This document shows, in pieces, positions 43,470 to 53,619 of a stretch of DNA of 64,000 nucleotides. The notes under the pieces were generated by a model. It was given only the letters and a program-made list of their open reading frames with translations, did no database searches and was not told the origin of the DNA. Source of the stretch: T3Sed10-213 sp012519365 (GTDB lineage: Bacteria; Planctomycetota; Phycisphaerae; Sedimentisphaerales; Anaerohalosphaeraceae); NCBI GenBank assembly GCA_033809355.1, contig JAPXLV010000002.1:1-64000 (forward strand). The letters run 5' to 3'. Made by a program: the position numbers and the translations under genes. Numbering within the stretch: the first letter of the stretch is position 1; each line of letters begins with the position of its first letter.

Positions 43470-44441
43470 TCAGGAAGGAGGGCTGTCCGGGGGTTCAATG
43501 ATTTTATCAATAATATAGATGGGGCGATCCTGCGATTCGTGATAGGTGCGCACGAGGATCTCGGCCAGCAATCCCATCAGGATAAACTGAATCGCGGCGG
43601 TCATCAGCATCAGCGAGACGATCAGCAGCGGGTTTCGGTTCATCGAGTAGTTTTGAATAAGTTTCATCAGAATGACGACCAATCCCGAGATAAACGAGCC
43701 GAAAAGGCACAATACCCCCAGCCCGCCGAAGACGTAGATGGGTTTGGTGGAAAATGAAGCGAGGAATTTAATCGTCATCAGGTCAAGAACCACCTTAAAG
43801 GTTCGGCTCAGGCCGTACTTGGTTTTTCCGGTGGTGCGGGGGCGATGATTGACGACCAATTCGGTGACGTTTTCGCCGCCCCAGCTGGCCAGTGCAGGAA
43901 TAAAGCGGTGCATCTCGCCGTATAGCCGGATGGGTTTGAGCGATTCGGCGCGATAAGCCTTGAGCGTACAGCCGTAATCGTGCAGTCGTACACCGGTAAT
44001 GCGGCCGATCATCCAGTTGGCAATATGCGACGGCAGGGTGCGGGTAATGGGGTTGTCTTTGCGTTCTTTGCGCCAGCCGCTGACGATGTCGTAGCCTTCG
44101 TTAAGTTTGTTGATCAGGCGCGGGATGTCGGCTGGGTCGTTCTGGCCGTCGGCATCGAGCGGCACGATGACCTTGCCGCGGGCGTAGCGAAATCCGGCGC
44201 TCAGGGCGGCGGTCTGGCCGAAGTTGCGTCGAAACCGAATGAGCCGTACACGCGGGCAGGTGCGCTGAATGTCCTTAAGCACGCTGAAACTCTCGTCGGA
44301 ACTGCCGTCGTCGATATAGAGGATTTCATACTCATATCCGTCAAGGGCCTTTACGATTTGGTGCTGGAGGTCGAGCAGACTGTCTGCTTCGTTGAACACC
44401 GGGATTACCAACGACAATTCCGGCGGCTGCGTGTTGTTCAT
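43470..44441 (-). CDS. Glycosyltransferase family 2, polyprenyl-phosphate glycosyltransferase type
   Basis: A 323-residue GT-A enzyme with SLVIPVFNEADSLLDL, the DxD-like LDADGQNDPADIPRL, and a C-terminal pair of transmembrane helices (about residues 230-300) as in DPM1/GtrB-like polyprenyl-phosphate glycosyltransferases. It probably charges undecaprenyl phosphate with a hexose for the GT39-like protein encoded next. First gene of the minus-strand glycosylation set; divergent from the DUF1573 lipoprotein gene. Confidence 0.9.
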   Translation of the reverse strand: MNNTQPPELSLVIPVFNEADSLLDLQHQIVKALDGYEYEILYIDDGSSDESFSVLKDIQRTCPRVRLIRFRRNFGQTAALSAGFRYARGKVIVPLDADGQNDPADIPRLINKLNEGYDIVSGWRKERKDNPITRTLPSHIANWMIGRITGVRLHDYGCTLKAYRAESLKPIRLYGEMHRFIPALASWGGENVTELVVNHRPRTTGKTKYGLSRTFKVVLDLMTIKFLASFSTKPIYVFGGLGVLCLFGSFISGLVVILMKLIQNYSMNRNPLLIVSLMLMTAAIQFILMGLLAEILVRTYHESQDRPIYIIDKIIEPPDSPPS

Positions 44442-44686
44442 ATTGTGAACTCCTCAAAATTGAACGCCCAGAAACGCAATGGCTTTTATATCGTCGTGGC
44501 GACCGGGCGGCTGAACTTTTAACACCAGTGGAAATTGTACCGAGGGTGTTTCTTTGTGTAAAGCCCTATCCGGAATCGACCGAAATACTGTTTACCAAGG
44601 GTGTTATTTTATGTAAACTGAACGGTGTTTATCTGCGTAGAGATAAAGATTCGGTTTTTTCATCTTTTCATTTTAGGAGTTTTGTA

Positions 44687-45823
44687 ATGAAGTCGATTCA
44701 TTTTTTGGGGTTTGGATTTGTTTTTTTTATCGCGTTTCTCGTGGGTTGTTCCTCTCAGGAAGCGGCTGTTTCGGGGCCAGAACCTTTGGTCAGTCCGACG
44801 CCTCGGGCCGTTGTCCCGTCCGATACGACGGCTGAACCGACTCGGCCGGTTCCAGTGCCTGCCCCAAAACCCCAAGTGACCCCCGAAGCCGAATCACAGA
44901 CAGAGCTGGCACCTGCCATTTGGTTTGAAAAATCCGACCATGACTTCGGCCAGATCAGCCCGAGTTCCTCTCATACGGTGGAATTTAAGTTTGCCAACAA
45001 AGGCAATGATGTGCTTAGGATTGAGCGATTTCATACGCCCTGCGGCTGCACAATTCCGGAGTTAAAGAAGCGTGAATATGCGCCGGACGAAGAAGGCGCG
45101 ATTACCGTTCGTTATAATGCCCCAGCAGGTGCGGTTACCGATGTAAAACCGGTATATGTTTATACAAATGACCCTAAAAATCCGCAATACGAGTTGACCA
45201 TCAAGGCCCGTGTGGTGGTCAATGTGGAAATCAGCCCGCGGGATGTGACATTGCTGTTGGATCAGGAAAATGCGGGGATGCCGAAACTAACCGTCAAGAG
45301 TACCGACGGCAAGGCATTTGCGATTACCAGCGTCTCGGCGACCAATGATGTGATCAGGATCCCGTTTGACCGAAATCAACGCGCGACGGAGTTTATTCTT
45401 GAGCCTATAGTGGATATGAAAAAAGTTGAATCGGTACCTGCTGGTCTGATACAGGTGAACACAGACCATCCGCAATCTGGACTTTTGACGGTACGGTTCA
45501 CCGTTAAGCCCTATTTTGAGGTCTCCCGCCCGCGAATTATCCTTCAAAATATCACCCCTGGGGAGGAAATTATTCGCGATGTGTGGATCCGCAGCAATTA
45601 CGACCAAAAAGTTGAAATTGAATCCTTTTCCTCCAAAAATGGGATGATGACCATTGATAGCCAACGATCTGATGGAAATCATCTGCAAATTATGGTAAAA
45701 ATCACACCTTCTGCCGATGCTCCTACCCCAACTCGCCGATATATATCAGACGAGCTTGTCATCAAACTGACCAGCGGACAGGAATTGACAATTCGCTGCA
45801 ATGCGTGGTTTAGGTTGAATTAG
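44687..45823 (+). CDS. DUF1573 domain lipoprotein
   Basis: A 378-residue exported protein. The N-terminus is a lipoprotein signal with lipobox LVGC (Cys about residue 21), then a Pro/Ala/Glu-rich linker of about 55 residues. Around residues 84-180 is a DUF1573 (immunoglobulin-like) domain with HDFGQISPSSS, FKFANKGNDVLRI and the typical TPCGCTIPE. A second, more divergent beta-rich part follows. Such proteins are common in the Planctomycetota and Bacteroidota; function unknown. It lies just upstream of the secretion operon, on the same strand. The ATG at 44687 follows AGGAG. Confidence 0.85.
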   Translation: MKSIHFLGFGFVFFIAFLVGCSSQEAAVSGPEPLVSPTPRAVVPSDTTAEPTRPVPVPAPKPQVTPEAESQTELAPAIWFEKSDHDFGQISPSSSHTVEFKFANKGNDVLRIERFHTPCGCTIPELKKREYAPDEEGAITVRYNAPAGAVTDVKPVYVYTNDPKNPQYELTIKARVVVNVEISPRDVTLLLDQENAGMPKLTVKSTDGKAFAITSVSATNDVIRIPFDRNQRATEFILEPIVDMKKVESVPAGLIQVNTDHPQSGLLTVRFTVKPYFEVSRPRIILQNITPGEEIIRDVWIRSNYDQKVEIESFSSKNGMMTIDSQRSDGNHLQIMVKITPSADAPTPTRRYISDELVIKLTSGQELTIRCNAWFRLN

Positions 45824-45846
45824 ACACAAATTTCCTTGTTCTTGTC

Positions 45847-45864
45847 GGCAAATCTTTATTTGCC
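45847..45864 (+). repeat. Stem-loop after the DUF1573 gene
   Basis: GGCAAAT / ATTTGCC with a CTTT loop, with partly paired flanks TTGTTC / GAACAA. There is no T run, so termination is uncertain. Confidence 0.35.
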
Positions 45865-45960
45865 AAGGGAACAAATCGGCGTTCGAGATGTCTAAAGGTT
45901 TGATGAAAGCCGGTCTGAGTGTGTCTGATTATCGCGAAATAAGGATGTGTCGGAGTTTTA

Positions 45961-47046
45961 ATGGTTAAAACACTGCGGATATTGAGTTATTTGCTGGCTG
46001 CGGCGGCGGTCTGCGGTGTGGTTTTTCTGGTGGTATTGGGGCTGAAAGGCGACCCTGAAATCGAGGCCTTTTTGAATAAGCCAGGCATCGTTGATACCCT
46101 AAAAGGTGACCTTCAGTCGGCCAGCCAATCCGAGCAGACGGTTTCCCCTCTGGTCACACAGGCCAAGAAATTTGCCTTGCGGATTGATCCTCCCCCGCCT
46201 CCTCCGCCTGAAAAGCCGGCCGTTGCGACGGCTGAGCGTCAAAAACCGGAATCCAAACCCCCGGCCGAGCCGGACCGTCCGGTGCAGATTGTGCCGCCGC
46301 GTCCGGTGTCGGTGCGGTTTGATTTGGTGGCGACCGCCCGCGCTGAAAATGACCCGACTCGGTCGTATGCGTTGTTAAAGCCGGTAGTCGGGCCGGCCAA
46401 GTGGGTACGTCTGGGCGAAAAAGTCGAACACCTCGAAATTCGTGAGATTCATGACGGCAGCGTGGTGTTGTATCAAGACGGGAAAAAACACTCCGAGCTC
46501 TTTGTGCCAAAGCCAAAGTCCGGTGTTCGGTCATTGCTGAAAGAAGGTCCCTCGGCTACTGCCGCTGCCCATGCGAGCGGGCCAAGCAGCGTTACCACAA
46601 CCGCCAGCGGCCCAAGGCCGCAAGCCCCTGCGGAAGAGACAACCGCCACAGGGCCGATTCGTGTATCGCGGGACGCGGCACGTCAACCGGGAAAACCGGG
46701 GGTAGATGCACAGGCACGGATTCAGCAGGTGACCGCTTCGGTCCGGCAGCCCAGCCCGGAGGAAAAGAAAGAATCTCTCCAGCGGAGCATCTCAAGCATT
46801 CAGCAAATTATGCAGCGTGACGATCCGCATGTGTCCCCCGAAGAGAAAAAGCGGGAGCAGGAGGCATGGATACAGTTGCTGCAACTTTTGCAAAAAGAAA
46901 AACAGACGCTTGAAGAAAATGTCCCCGTAGACAGCCGGAACGCCGGCAAAGTCAATGATGCCGAACCAAAGGGGGATTTTACCGATGAATCTCAGGCCGA
47001 GACGCCCGATTCGTCCGAAAATAAAACGGAAAATGGAACGCATTGA
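45961..47046 (+). CDS. gspC: Type II secretion GspC-like inner membrane protein
   Basis: A 361-residue protein with one N-terminal transmembrane helix (residues 8-28), a proline-rich linker (RIDPPPPPPPEKP) and a small beta domain near residues 115-180 (LLKPVVGPAKWVRLGEKVEH, SVVLYQDGKKHSELFV) that matches the homology region of GspC, which contacts the secretin. The last part is charged and probably coiled coil. Sequence identity to known GspC is low; the call relies on architecture and position directly before gspD, whose ATG overlaps its stop as TGATG. Confidence 0.7.
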   Translation: MVKTLRILSYLLAAAAVCGVVFLVVLGLKGDPEIEAFLNKPGIVDTLKGDLQSASQSEQTVSPLVTQAKKFALRIDPPPPPPPEKPAVATAERQKPESKPPAEPDRPVQIVPPRPVSVRFDLVATARAENDPTRSYALLKPVVGPAKWVRLGEKVEHLEIREIHDGSVVLYQDGKKHSELFVPKPKSGVRSLLKEGPSATAAAHASGPSSVTTTASGPRPQAPAEETTATGPIRVSRDAARQPGKPGVDAQARIQQVTASVRQPSPEEKKESLQRSISSIQQIMQRDDPHVSPEEKKREQEAWIQLLQLLQKEKQTLEENVPVDSRNAGKVNDAEPKGDFTDESQAETPDSSENKTENGTH

Positions 47047-50000
47047 TGACCATGCAGAATCCGAACAAGAACAGGTATGAGGCTATGAATAGGGTAACAC
47101 GACGGGCAGACACGAGGACAACACAACGGGGCCGGCACTGTGTTTCGGTGATCCGGACGGGGTTGCTGATGGGTTTGCTGGTGTGGCTTTTTGCGTATGC
47201 AGAGACGGACACTGGGCCGCTTCGCAGTCGGGTGTTTCGTCTTCAACACATCAGCAGTACCGCGGCGGAGGGCTTCTTGCGGCGTCTGAATATCGGCACG
47301 GAGTACAATACGCTCTCGCCGGAGGTGATTATCGTCACCAGCAATCGGACGCAGGATTTGGTCAAGGCCACGGCGGTGCTGATGCTGGTCGACAGTGAGT
47401 CGCCGGTTGAGATTCGTCCTTTAATGGTGCCGACGGAGCAGATGCCGGCGCCGACGCATGAAGAACTTATAGTACGGCTTCGCGGCCTGACAATTGGGAC
47501 GCTGCTGAATGCGCCGCCGATGGGCTCGCCCAATCCGGCGATTGTGGACCTGTTTGAAGGGACGTTGATCGGGATTGGTTCAGTGGAGGTTCTGGATCGT
47601 ATTGAGGCGTTTGTCAAAACGTGGAAGGAAGAGAAAACAGCCCTGACCGAGCCGGCGAAGGCGGAACGCGAAGAAACGAGGCCTTCGCTGGCCGAGATAG
47701 CCGCTCGGATTTTTGGTGATGAGGTATCGCCGGAAACATCTGCCGAGCCGAATCAGGTTGAGCCGGCCGAGGCCCCAACGCCGGCTGCAACAGCGCGTGT
47801 GAACACAGAGACTGCCGAGGCCGTAGAAGCTGCTAAGGCAGAGCCGACACCGCAGACCCAGCCGGAGCAGAAACCGGCGGTCTCTGAGGAGTCGGTACCG
47901 AGCGGCGATGAGGAACAACAGGCGATGGAGGCCGTTCGCAGCCGGAGGGAACAAATGGCCGGTGAGGGGGCCGAGGCGTCTGATCGGGGGCTGTTGGAGG
48001 CTCTTGAAATGCTGCTGAAAACATCCGAACAGGCCGCGCAGCAGGCGGCCATCCCCGTTCCGCAAGAGCCGCAGGAGTCCGAGGTTGCCGGGCCAAATGA
48101 CGCGGAGGTAAAGACCGCCGGCAGGCGTATTGTGACCCGGACCGTTTTGCCGCAAGAGAAGGCTGACGAAGAGTTGGAACTGACGATTACGCTGCCGGAA
48201 GAAGTGGAAATCGAGGCTCTGGTGGAACTGGTGGGCAAGCAGCTCGGGCTAAACTATATGTATGACCCTGCGATTTTGCGAAATCAGAAGGTGATGCTTA
48301 AAATTCACGACGGGACAATCCGAGTTCGGGATTTGTATTCGCTGCTGGAATCCGTATTGCGGTTTCGGGGTTTTGTGATGACCCGTCGGGATCAGTTGGT
48401 TACGATTGCCCGCACGCAGGATGTGGCCAACGTCGATCCGGTGCTGCGCAAGCCGGACGAGCCGATCCAGCCGGGCGATGTGGTGGTCAGCAGTGTGTTT
48501 GAGTTGGAGTATATCGACGTCAATTCGGCGCTGAATATGTTGACGCAGATGAAACTGGGGGCCGATTTTGTAGCGATTGCGGAAACCGGGACCCTGATTA
48601 TCACGGATTATGCGTTCCGGATGGAGCGGATTCGCGAAGTCTTGAAAATGATTGATGTGGCCGGCGCGCCGAAGGATTTTCAGTTTCGTCAGATTCGCTA
48701 TATGCAGGCCGGCGAACTGGTTCCGAAAGTCAAAGCGTTGGCCGGCGAGATTCAGGGGGTCAGCATTACCGTAGCCAGTCAAGCGGCTTCTGCTCAGCCG
48801 ACAGCCCAACCGCCGGCGACCACCGCCGCCGAGCGGGCGCGACAATTGGCTGAACTGCGTGTCCGCCAACAGTTGCAGGCTCATGCCCAGCAAGAGGGGC
48901 AGGTCTCGGCTCAGCAAGCCGTTTTTCTGGAAGCGGATGAACGGACCAATCGGGTGTTGATGATTGGGTATGCTGAGGAACTGGCGCTTGTTAATCAGTT
49001 GATCGACAGTCTGGATGTGCCGAGTCACGATTTACGGTTTATTCGGGAGTACACGATTCAGAACGTCGAAGCGACCGAAGTGATTACCGTGCTCAACGAG
49101 CTGGGTCTGGCGCGGGTCACGGTCAGTACTGCGCAGCCGACGGCGGCCCGTCCGCCGACGGTGCGGCCGGGACAGCAGTTGACGCCCCAGCAGCAGGCGG
49201 CCCAGCAGCAGCAGCAGCAGCAGGCCGCGCAGGCACGCCAGGCAGCGGCCAGCGGCAGCACGCTCGATGAGCCGTATATCTCGCTGCGCGCGGCAACCAA
49301 TTCGCTGTTGGTCAATGCCGCCGAGGAGCAGCACAAGGCAATTGAACTGGTGATCTCCTACGTGGACGTCACGCAGAAAGACCAGCGTACAATTCGGGAG
49401 TATGAGATTCAGTTTGTTGATACGCAAATGATTCTGGATACGTTGGCGGATTTGAGGATCATCTTGCCGCAAACGACCGAGGCAGCAAGTCAGACGCGTG
49501 CCGGCGTGGCAACGGCTGCTCGGGCCGGCGTGCAGCGGTCGGCTCAGGCGGAACCGGAAGCGGCCGGGCCGGTGTCGCTGCCGACGCCGGAAGGGACCGA
49601 ACGTGAGATTACCGCCGCCGAACCGCAGATTGCGGTGTTGCCGGCGACCAATTCGCTGCTGATTTATGCGACACCTCGCCAGCATGCGTCCATCGCGATG
49701 GTCATCGCCCATGCTGACCGCCAGCGTGAACGGACGTTTGCGCCATATGTGGTCTATGCGCTGGAAAATCAGGATCCGGAAGAATTGGCTGAGGTGCTGA
49801 ACAAACTGATTAAAGAGACGGTCGATGAAGCCACAGCTGCGGGGACGGATGCGAAACCGGATGCCCGCATCCAGACTCGCTCGACCGGCCGGGTGATTCT
49901 TCCCAGCGGTGAGGAAGAGCGAATTCGCATTATCCCCGATCCCAAGACCTATTCGCTGGTGGTGTATGCCAATCAGCGCAATCAGCAGTGGGTCGGCGAA

Positions 50001-50951
50001 TTGATTCGCGAACTGGACGAGTACCGCCCGCAGGTGCTGCTGGATTGCACGTTGGTGGAGATTAAGCGAAACGATGCGTTTACTTATGACTTGGATTTGA
50101 TTGCGAAAACGTATGGCGGTACCTCGCTGCGATCAAACCAGGTCGGTACAGCGATGGAACCGTTTACGAATGACAATTTTCTTGATGCCAGATCGTCCAG
50201 CGGAACGGCGACAGCCTTTTTTGACAGTGAAAAGGTGCAGGCGCTGTTAAATATTGTTGAGGATAAAGGCTACGGCCGTATTATGGCCAAGCCGAAACTG
50301 CTGGTCAATGATAATCAGGAAGGTGAGATTAAGACGGAAAATACCACCTCTATCGCCCGAAAATCAAGCCAAACTATCCCCGGTACAGCCGGCACAGAAA
50401 ATATTGTTACGGAAGATATTGCCTTTGAGGAATATACCTCTGGGATAACCTTAACCATTAAGCCGCATATCAGCAAGGGTGAAATGCTGCGGCTTGAGAT
50501 TACGCTGAATCGAAAGGATTTTGATTTTACCCGAGGCGAGTCCGTTACCGTTGCAGGCGATACCTATCCTCGCCCGCCCGATCTGGTCTCCACCGATGTT
50601 AAGACAGTTACGACCGTACCGGACGGGTCAACGATTATTATGGGCGGCCTGGAAAAAATCAATCAGAATAAGAATCACACCAAGGTGCCGATTCTGGGTG
50701 ATCTGCCGCTGTTGGGCGGGCTGTTTCGCGGCATCAATAATAAAGATGAGCAAAGCCGACTGTATGTTTTTGTGAAGGCCAATATTTTGCGTCCTGGCGA
50801 TCAGGTTGAAGGGCTCGAAGATATGCGTCGTGTGTCGGAACTTAACCGTCGGGCCTTTGAAGAACTTGAAAAAGGTTTTCAGGATATGCAAAGTTGGCCG
50901 GGGCTGAAGGATCAGCCGATGGATCCGAAGCGTGTGCTCGACGAAGATTAG
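47046..50951 (+). CDS. gspD: Type II secretion secretin GspD, enlarged N-terminal region
   Basis: A 1301-residue outer membrane channel protein, about twice the usual 650-700 residues. After a signal helix (near residues 35-55) it has an extra repeat-like segment, a Pro/Glu/Ala-rich linker (about residues 220-380), an N0-type domain (ELTITLPEEVEIEALVELVG), and at least four N-domains (starting near RQIRYMQAGELVPK, REYTIQNVEATEVI, REYEIQFVDTQMIL and YVVYALENQDPEEL). The C-terminal secretin core includes VPILGDLPLLGGLFRG. A Q/A-rich tract sits between two N-domains. Start could also be 47052 or 47085. Confidence 0.92.
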   Translation: MTMQNPNKNRYEAMNRVTRRADTRTTQRGRHCVSVIRTGLLMGLLVWLFAYAETDTGPLRSRVFRLQHISSTAAEGFLRRLNIGTEYNTLSPEVIIVTSNRTQDLVKATAVLMLVDSESPVEIRPLMVPTEQMPAPTHEELIVRLRGLTIGTLLNAPPMGSPNPAIVDLFEGTLIGIGSVEVLDRIEAFVKTWKEEKTALTEPAKAEREETRPSLAEIAARIFGDEVSPETSAEPNQVEPAEAPTPAATARVNTETAEAVEAAKAEPTPQTQPEQKPAVSEESVPSGDEEQQAMEAVRSRREQMAGEGAEASDRGLLEALEMLLKTSEQAAQQAAIPVPQEPQESEVAGPNDAEVKTAGRRIVTRTVLPQEKADEELELTITLPEEVEIEALVELVGKQLGLNYMYDPAILRNQKVMLKIHDGTIRVRDLYSLLESVLRFRGFVMTRRDQLVTIARTQDVANVDPVLRKPDEPIQPGDVVVSSVFELEYIDVNSALNMLTQMKLGADFVAIAETGTLIITDYAFRMERIREVLKMIDVAGAPKDFQFRQIRYMQAGELVPKVKALAGEIQGVSITVASQAASAQPTAQPPATTAAERARQLAELRVRQQLQAHAQQEGQVSAQQAVFLEADERTNRVLMIGYAEELALVNQLIDSLDVPSHDLRFIREYTIQNVEATEVITVLNELGLARVTVSTAQPTAARPPTVRPGQQLTPQQQAAQQQQQQQAAQARQAAASGSTLDEPYISLRAATNSLLVNAAEEQHKAIELVISYVDVTQKDQRTIREYEIQFVDTQMILDTLADLRIILPQTTEAASQTRAGVATAARAGVQRSAQAEPEAAGPVSLPTPEGTEREITAAEPQIAVLPATNSLLIYATPRQHASIAMVIAHADRQRERTFAPYVVYALENQDPEELAEVLNKLIKETVDEATAAGTDAKPDARIQTRSTGRVILPSGEEERIRIIPDPKTYSLVVYANQRNQQWVGELIRELDEYRPQVLLDCTLVEIKRNDAFTYDLDLIAKTYGGTSLRSNQVGTAMEPFTNDNFLDARSSSGTATAFFDSEKVQALLNIVEDKGYGRIMAKPKLLVNDNQEGEIKTENTTSIARKSSQTIPGTAGTENIVTEDIAFEEYTSGITLTIKPHISKGEMLRLEITLNRKDFDFTRGESVTVAGDTYPRPPDLVSTDVKTVTTVPDGSTIIMGGLEKINQNKNHTKVPILGDLPLLGGLFRGINNKDEQSRLYVFVKANILRPGDQVEGLEDMRRVSELNRRAFEELEKGFQDMQSWPGLKDQPMDPKRVLDED
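49203..49223 (+). repeat. (CAG)7 trinucleotide repeat in gspD
   Basis: Seven perfect CAG units, encoding glutamine in frame, in the Q/A-rich linker between N-domains. It may vary in length between strains. Confidence 0.8.
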
Positions 50952-50987
50952 GTGTTGATTTGAAGATGGACGGGTTTGCTGTGTAAC

Positions 50988-51435
50988 TTTCGCCCCTTCG
51001 GGGCTTGTGGGAAATTTGGGTGCCCTTTGTTCCGTGGGCTTGCGCCCACGGCTAAATGACTTGACGTCCCTGTCGGGACGTGTGGATTATGAGCCGAAGG
51101 CTCACCGGTGATGTGGCCGGGGGCGTGAGCCCCCGGTAGGCAAGCGTGAAGAAATATGGGTTTGTTCTTTGAAAAAATAAGCCCCAACGGGGCGTCAGTG
51201 GCGAACAGGGACTTGTCGCCCCTTCGGGGCTTTGGGTGTTTGGGTGTCCTTTGTTCCGTGGGCTTGCGCCCACGGCTAAATGACTTGACGTCCCTGTCGG
51301 GACGTATGGATTATGAGCCGAAGGCTCATCGGTGATGTGGCCGGGGGCGTGAGCCCCCGGAAAGCGGAAAGAGAGAGATTTCATTGCTCTTTTAATAAAG
51401 CCCCGACGGGGCGACAGACAAAGGCGACTTGCCAA
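50988..51435. repeat. Tandem pair of about 224-bp hairpin-rich repeat units
   Basis: Two imperfect copies (starting near 50991 and 51217) between gspD and gspE. Each carries the same series of palindromes: CGCCCCTTCGGGGC, CCGTGGGCTTGCGCCCACGG, ACGTCCCTGTCGGGACGT, GAGCCGAAGGCTC and CCGGGGGCGTGAGCCCCCGG, then a GCCCC-AACGGGGC or GCCCC-GACGGGGC arm. Offsets between matching elements are 224-226 bp. It is a REP-like composite; no coding capacity is supported in the whole 50952-51461 gap. Confidence 0.85.
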
Positions 51436-51461
51436 ACCTGCGGGGGCGGTGATTGACGATT

Positions 51462-53165
<1,704 letters not shown>

Positions 53166-53172
53166 TAATTTC

Positions 53173-53617
53173 AAAGTTCAATTTTCAAGTGAAGTCATTG
53201 TGCCAAGAATGGTAAATGAGCAAGAAAAAAATCTTACGAAAATGGATTTGAAGTCAAGAACGAAAGAATTTGCACTTCGCTGTATGAAACTCTGTGCCGC
53301 TTTACCTTCGGATTGGGTAGGGAATCATTTGAAATATCAGTTATTCAAAAGCTCAACATCGGTAGCAGCAAATTATCGATCAGCCTGTGCATCGCAATCC
53401 AGGAAGAGTTTTCTTTCAAAATTAGGGATTGTTGTCGAGGAAGCCGATGAGGCCGTGTTTTGGATAGAGTTTATTATGGCGGCTCACTTGCTGACAGAAC
53501 AAAAATGTGAACCTCTTTTGGCAGAAGCCAGAGAGTTAACGGCGATTTTTGTCGCGTCGCAAAAAACTACCCGAAAAAACGATCATTTGAAAATGGAAAA
53601 TCGAAAATTTTAACTTT
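53173..53617. mobile_element. Possible insertion cassette carrying a four-helix-bundle gene
   Basis: Between gspE and gspF an AT-rich stretch is bounded by AAAGTTCAATTTTCAAGTG at 53173-53191 and, inverted, CATTTGAAAAT ... TTTTAACTTT at 53584-53617. The similarity of the ends is partial (an 11-base block with one mismatch plus a short second block). The whole segment breaks an otherwise compact operon. Whether it is really mobile is inference. Confidence 0.4.
53209..53613 (+). CDS. Four helix bundle protein (S23 / IVP family)
   Basis: A 134-residue protein of the TIGR02436 four-helix-bundle family known from intervening sequences of 23S rRNA genes and from scattered genomic sites. Family features include LKYQLFKSSTSVAANYRSAC near the middle and KLGIVVEEADEAVFWIEFI after it. 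Function is unknown. It is much more AT-rich than its neighbours and sits within the secretion operon, between gspE and gspF, suggesting insertion. The start may instead be the ATG at 53242. Confidence 0.88.
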   Translation: MVNEQEKNLTKMDLKSRTKEFALRCMKLCAALPSDWVGNHLKYQLFKSSTSVAANYRSACASQSRKSFLSKLGIVVEEADEAVFWIEFIMAAHLLTEQKCEPLLAEARELTAIFVASQKTTRKNDHLKMENRKF

Positions 53618-53619
53618 AT

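Noticed and set aside
50988..51435. CRISPR array
   Set aside because: Only two long tandem copies with internal hairpins; no short direct repeats with unique spacers and no cas genes.
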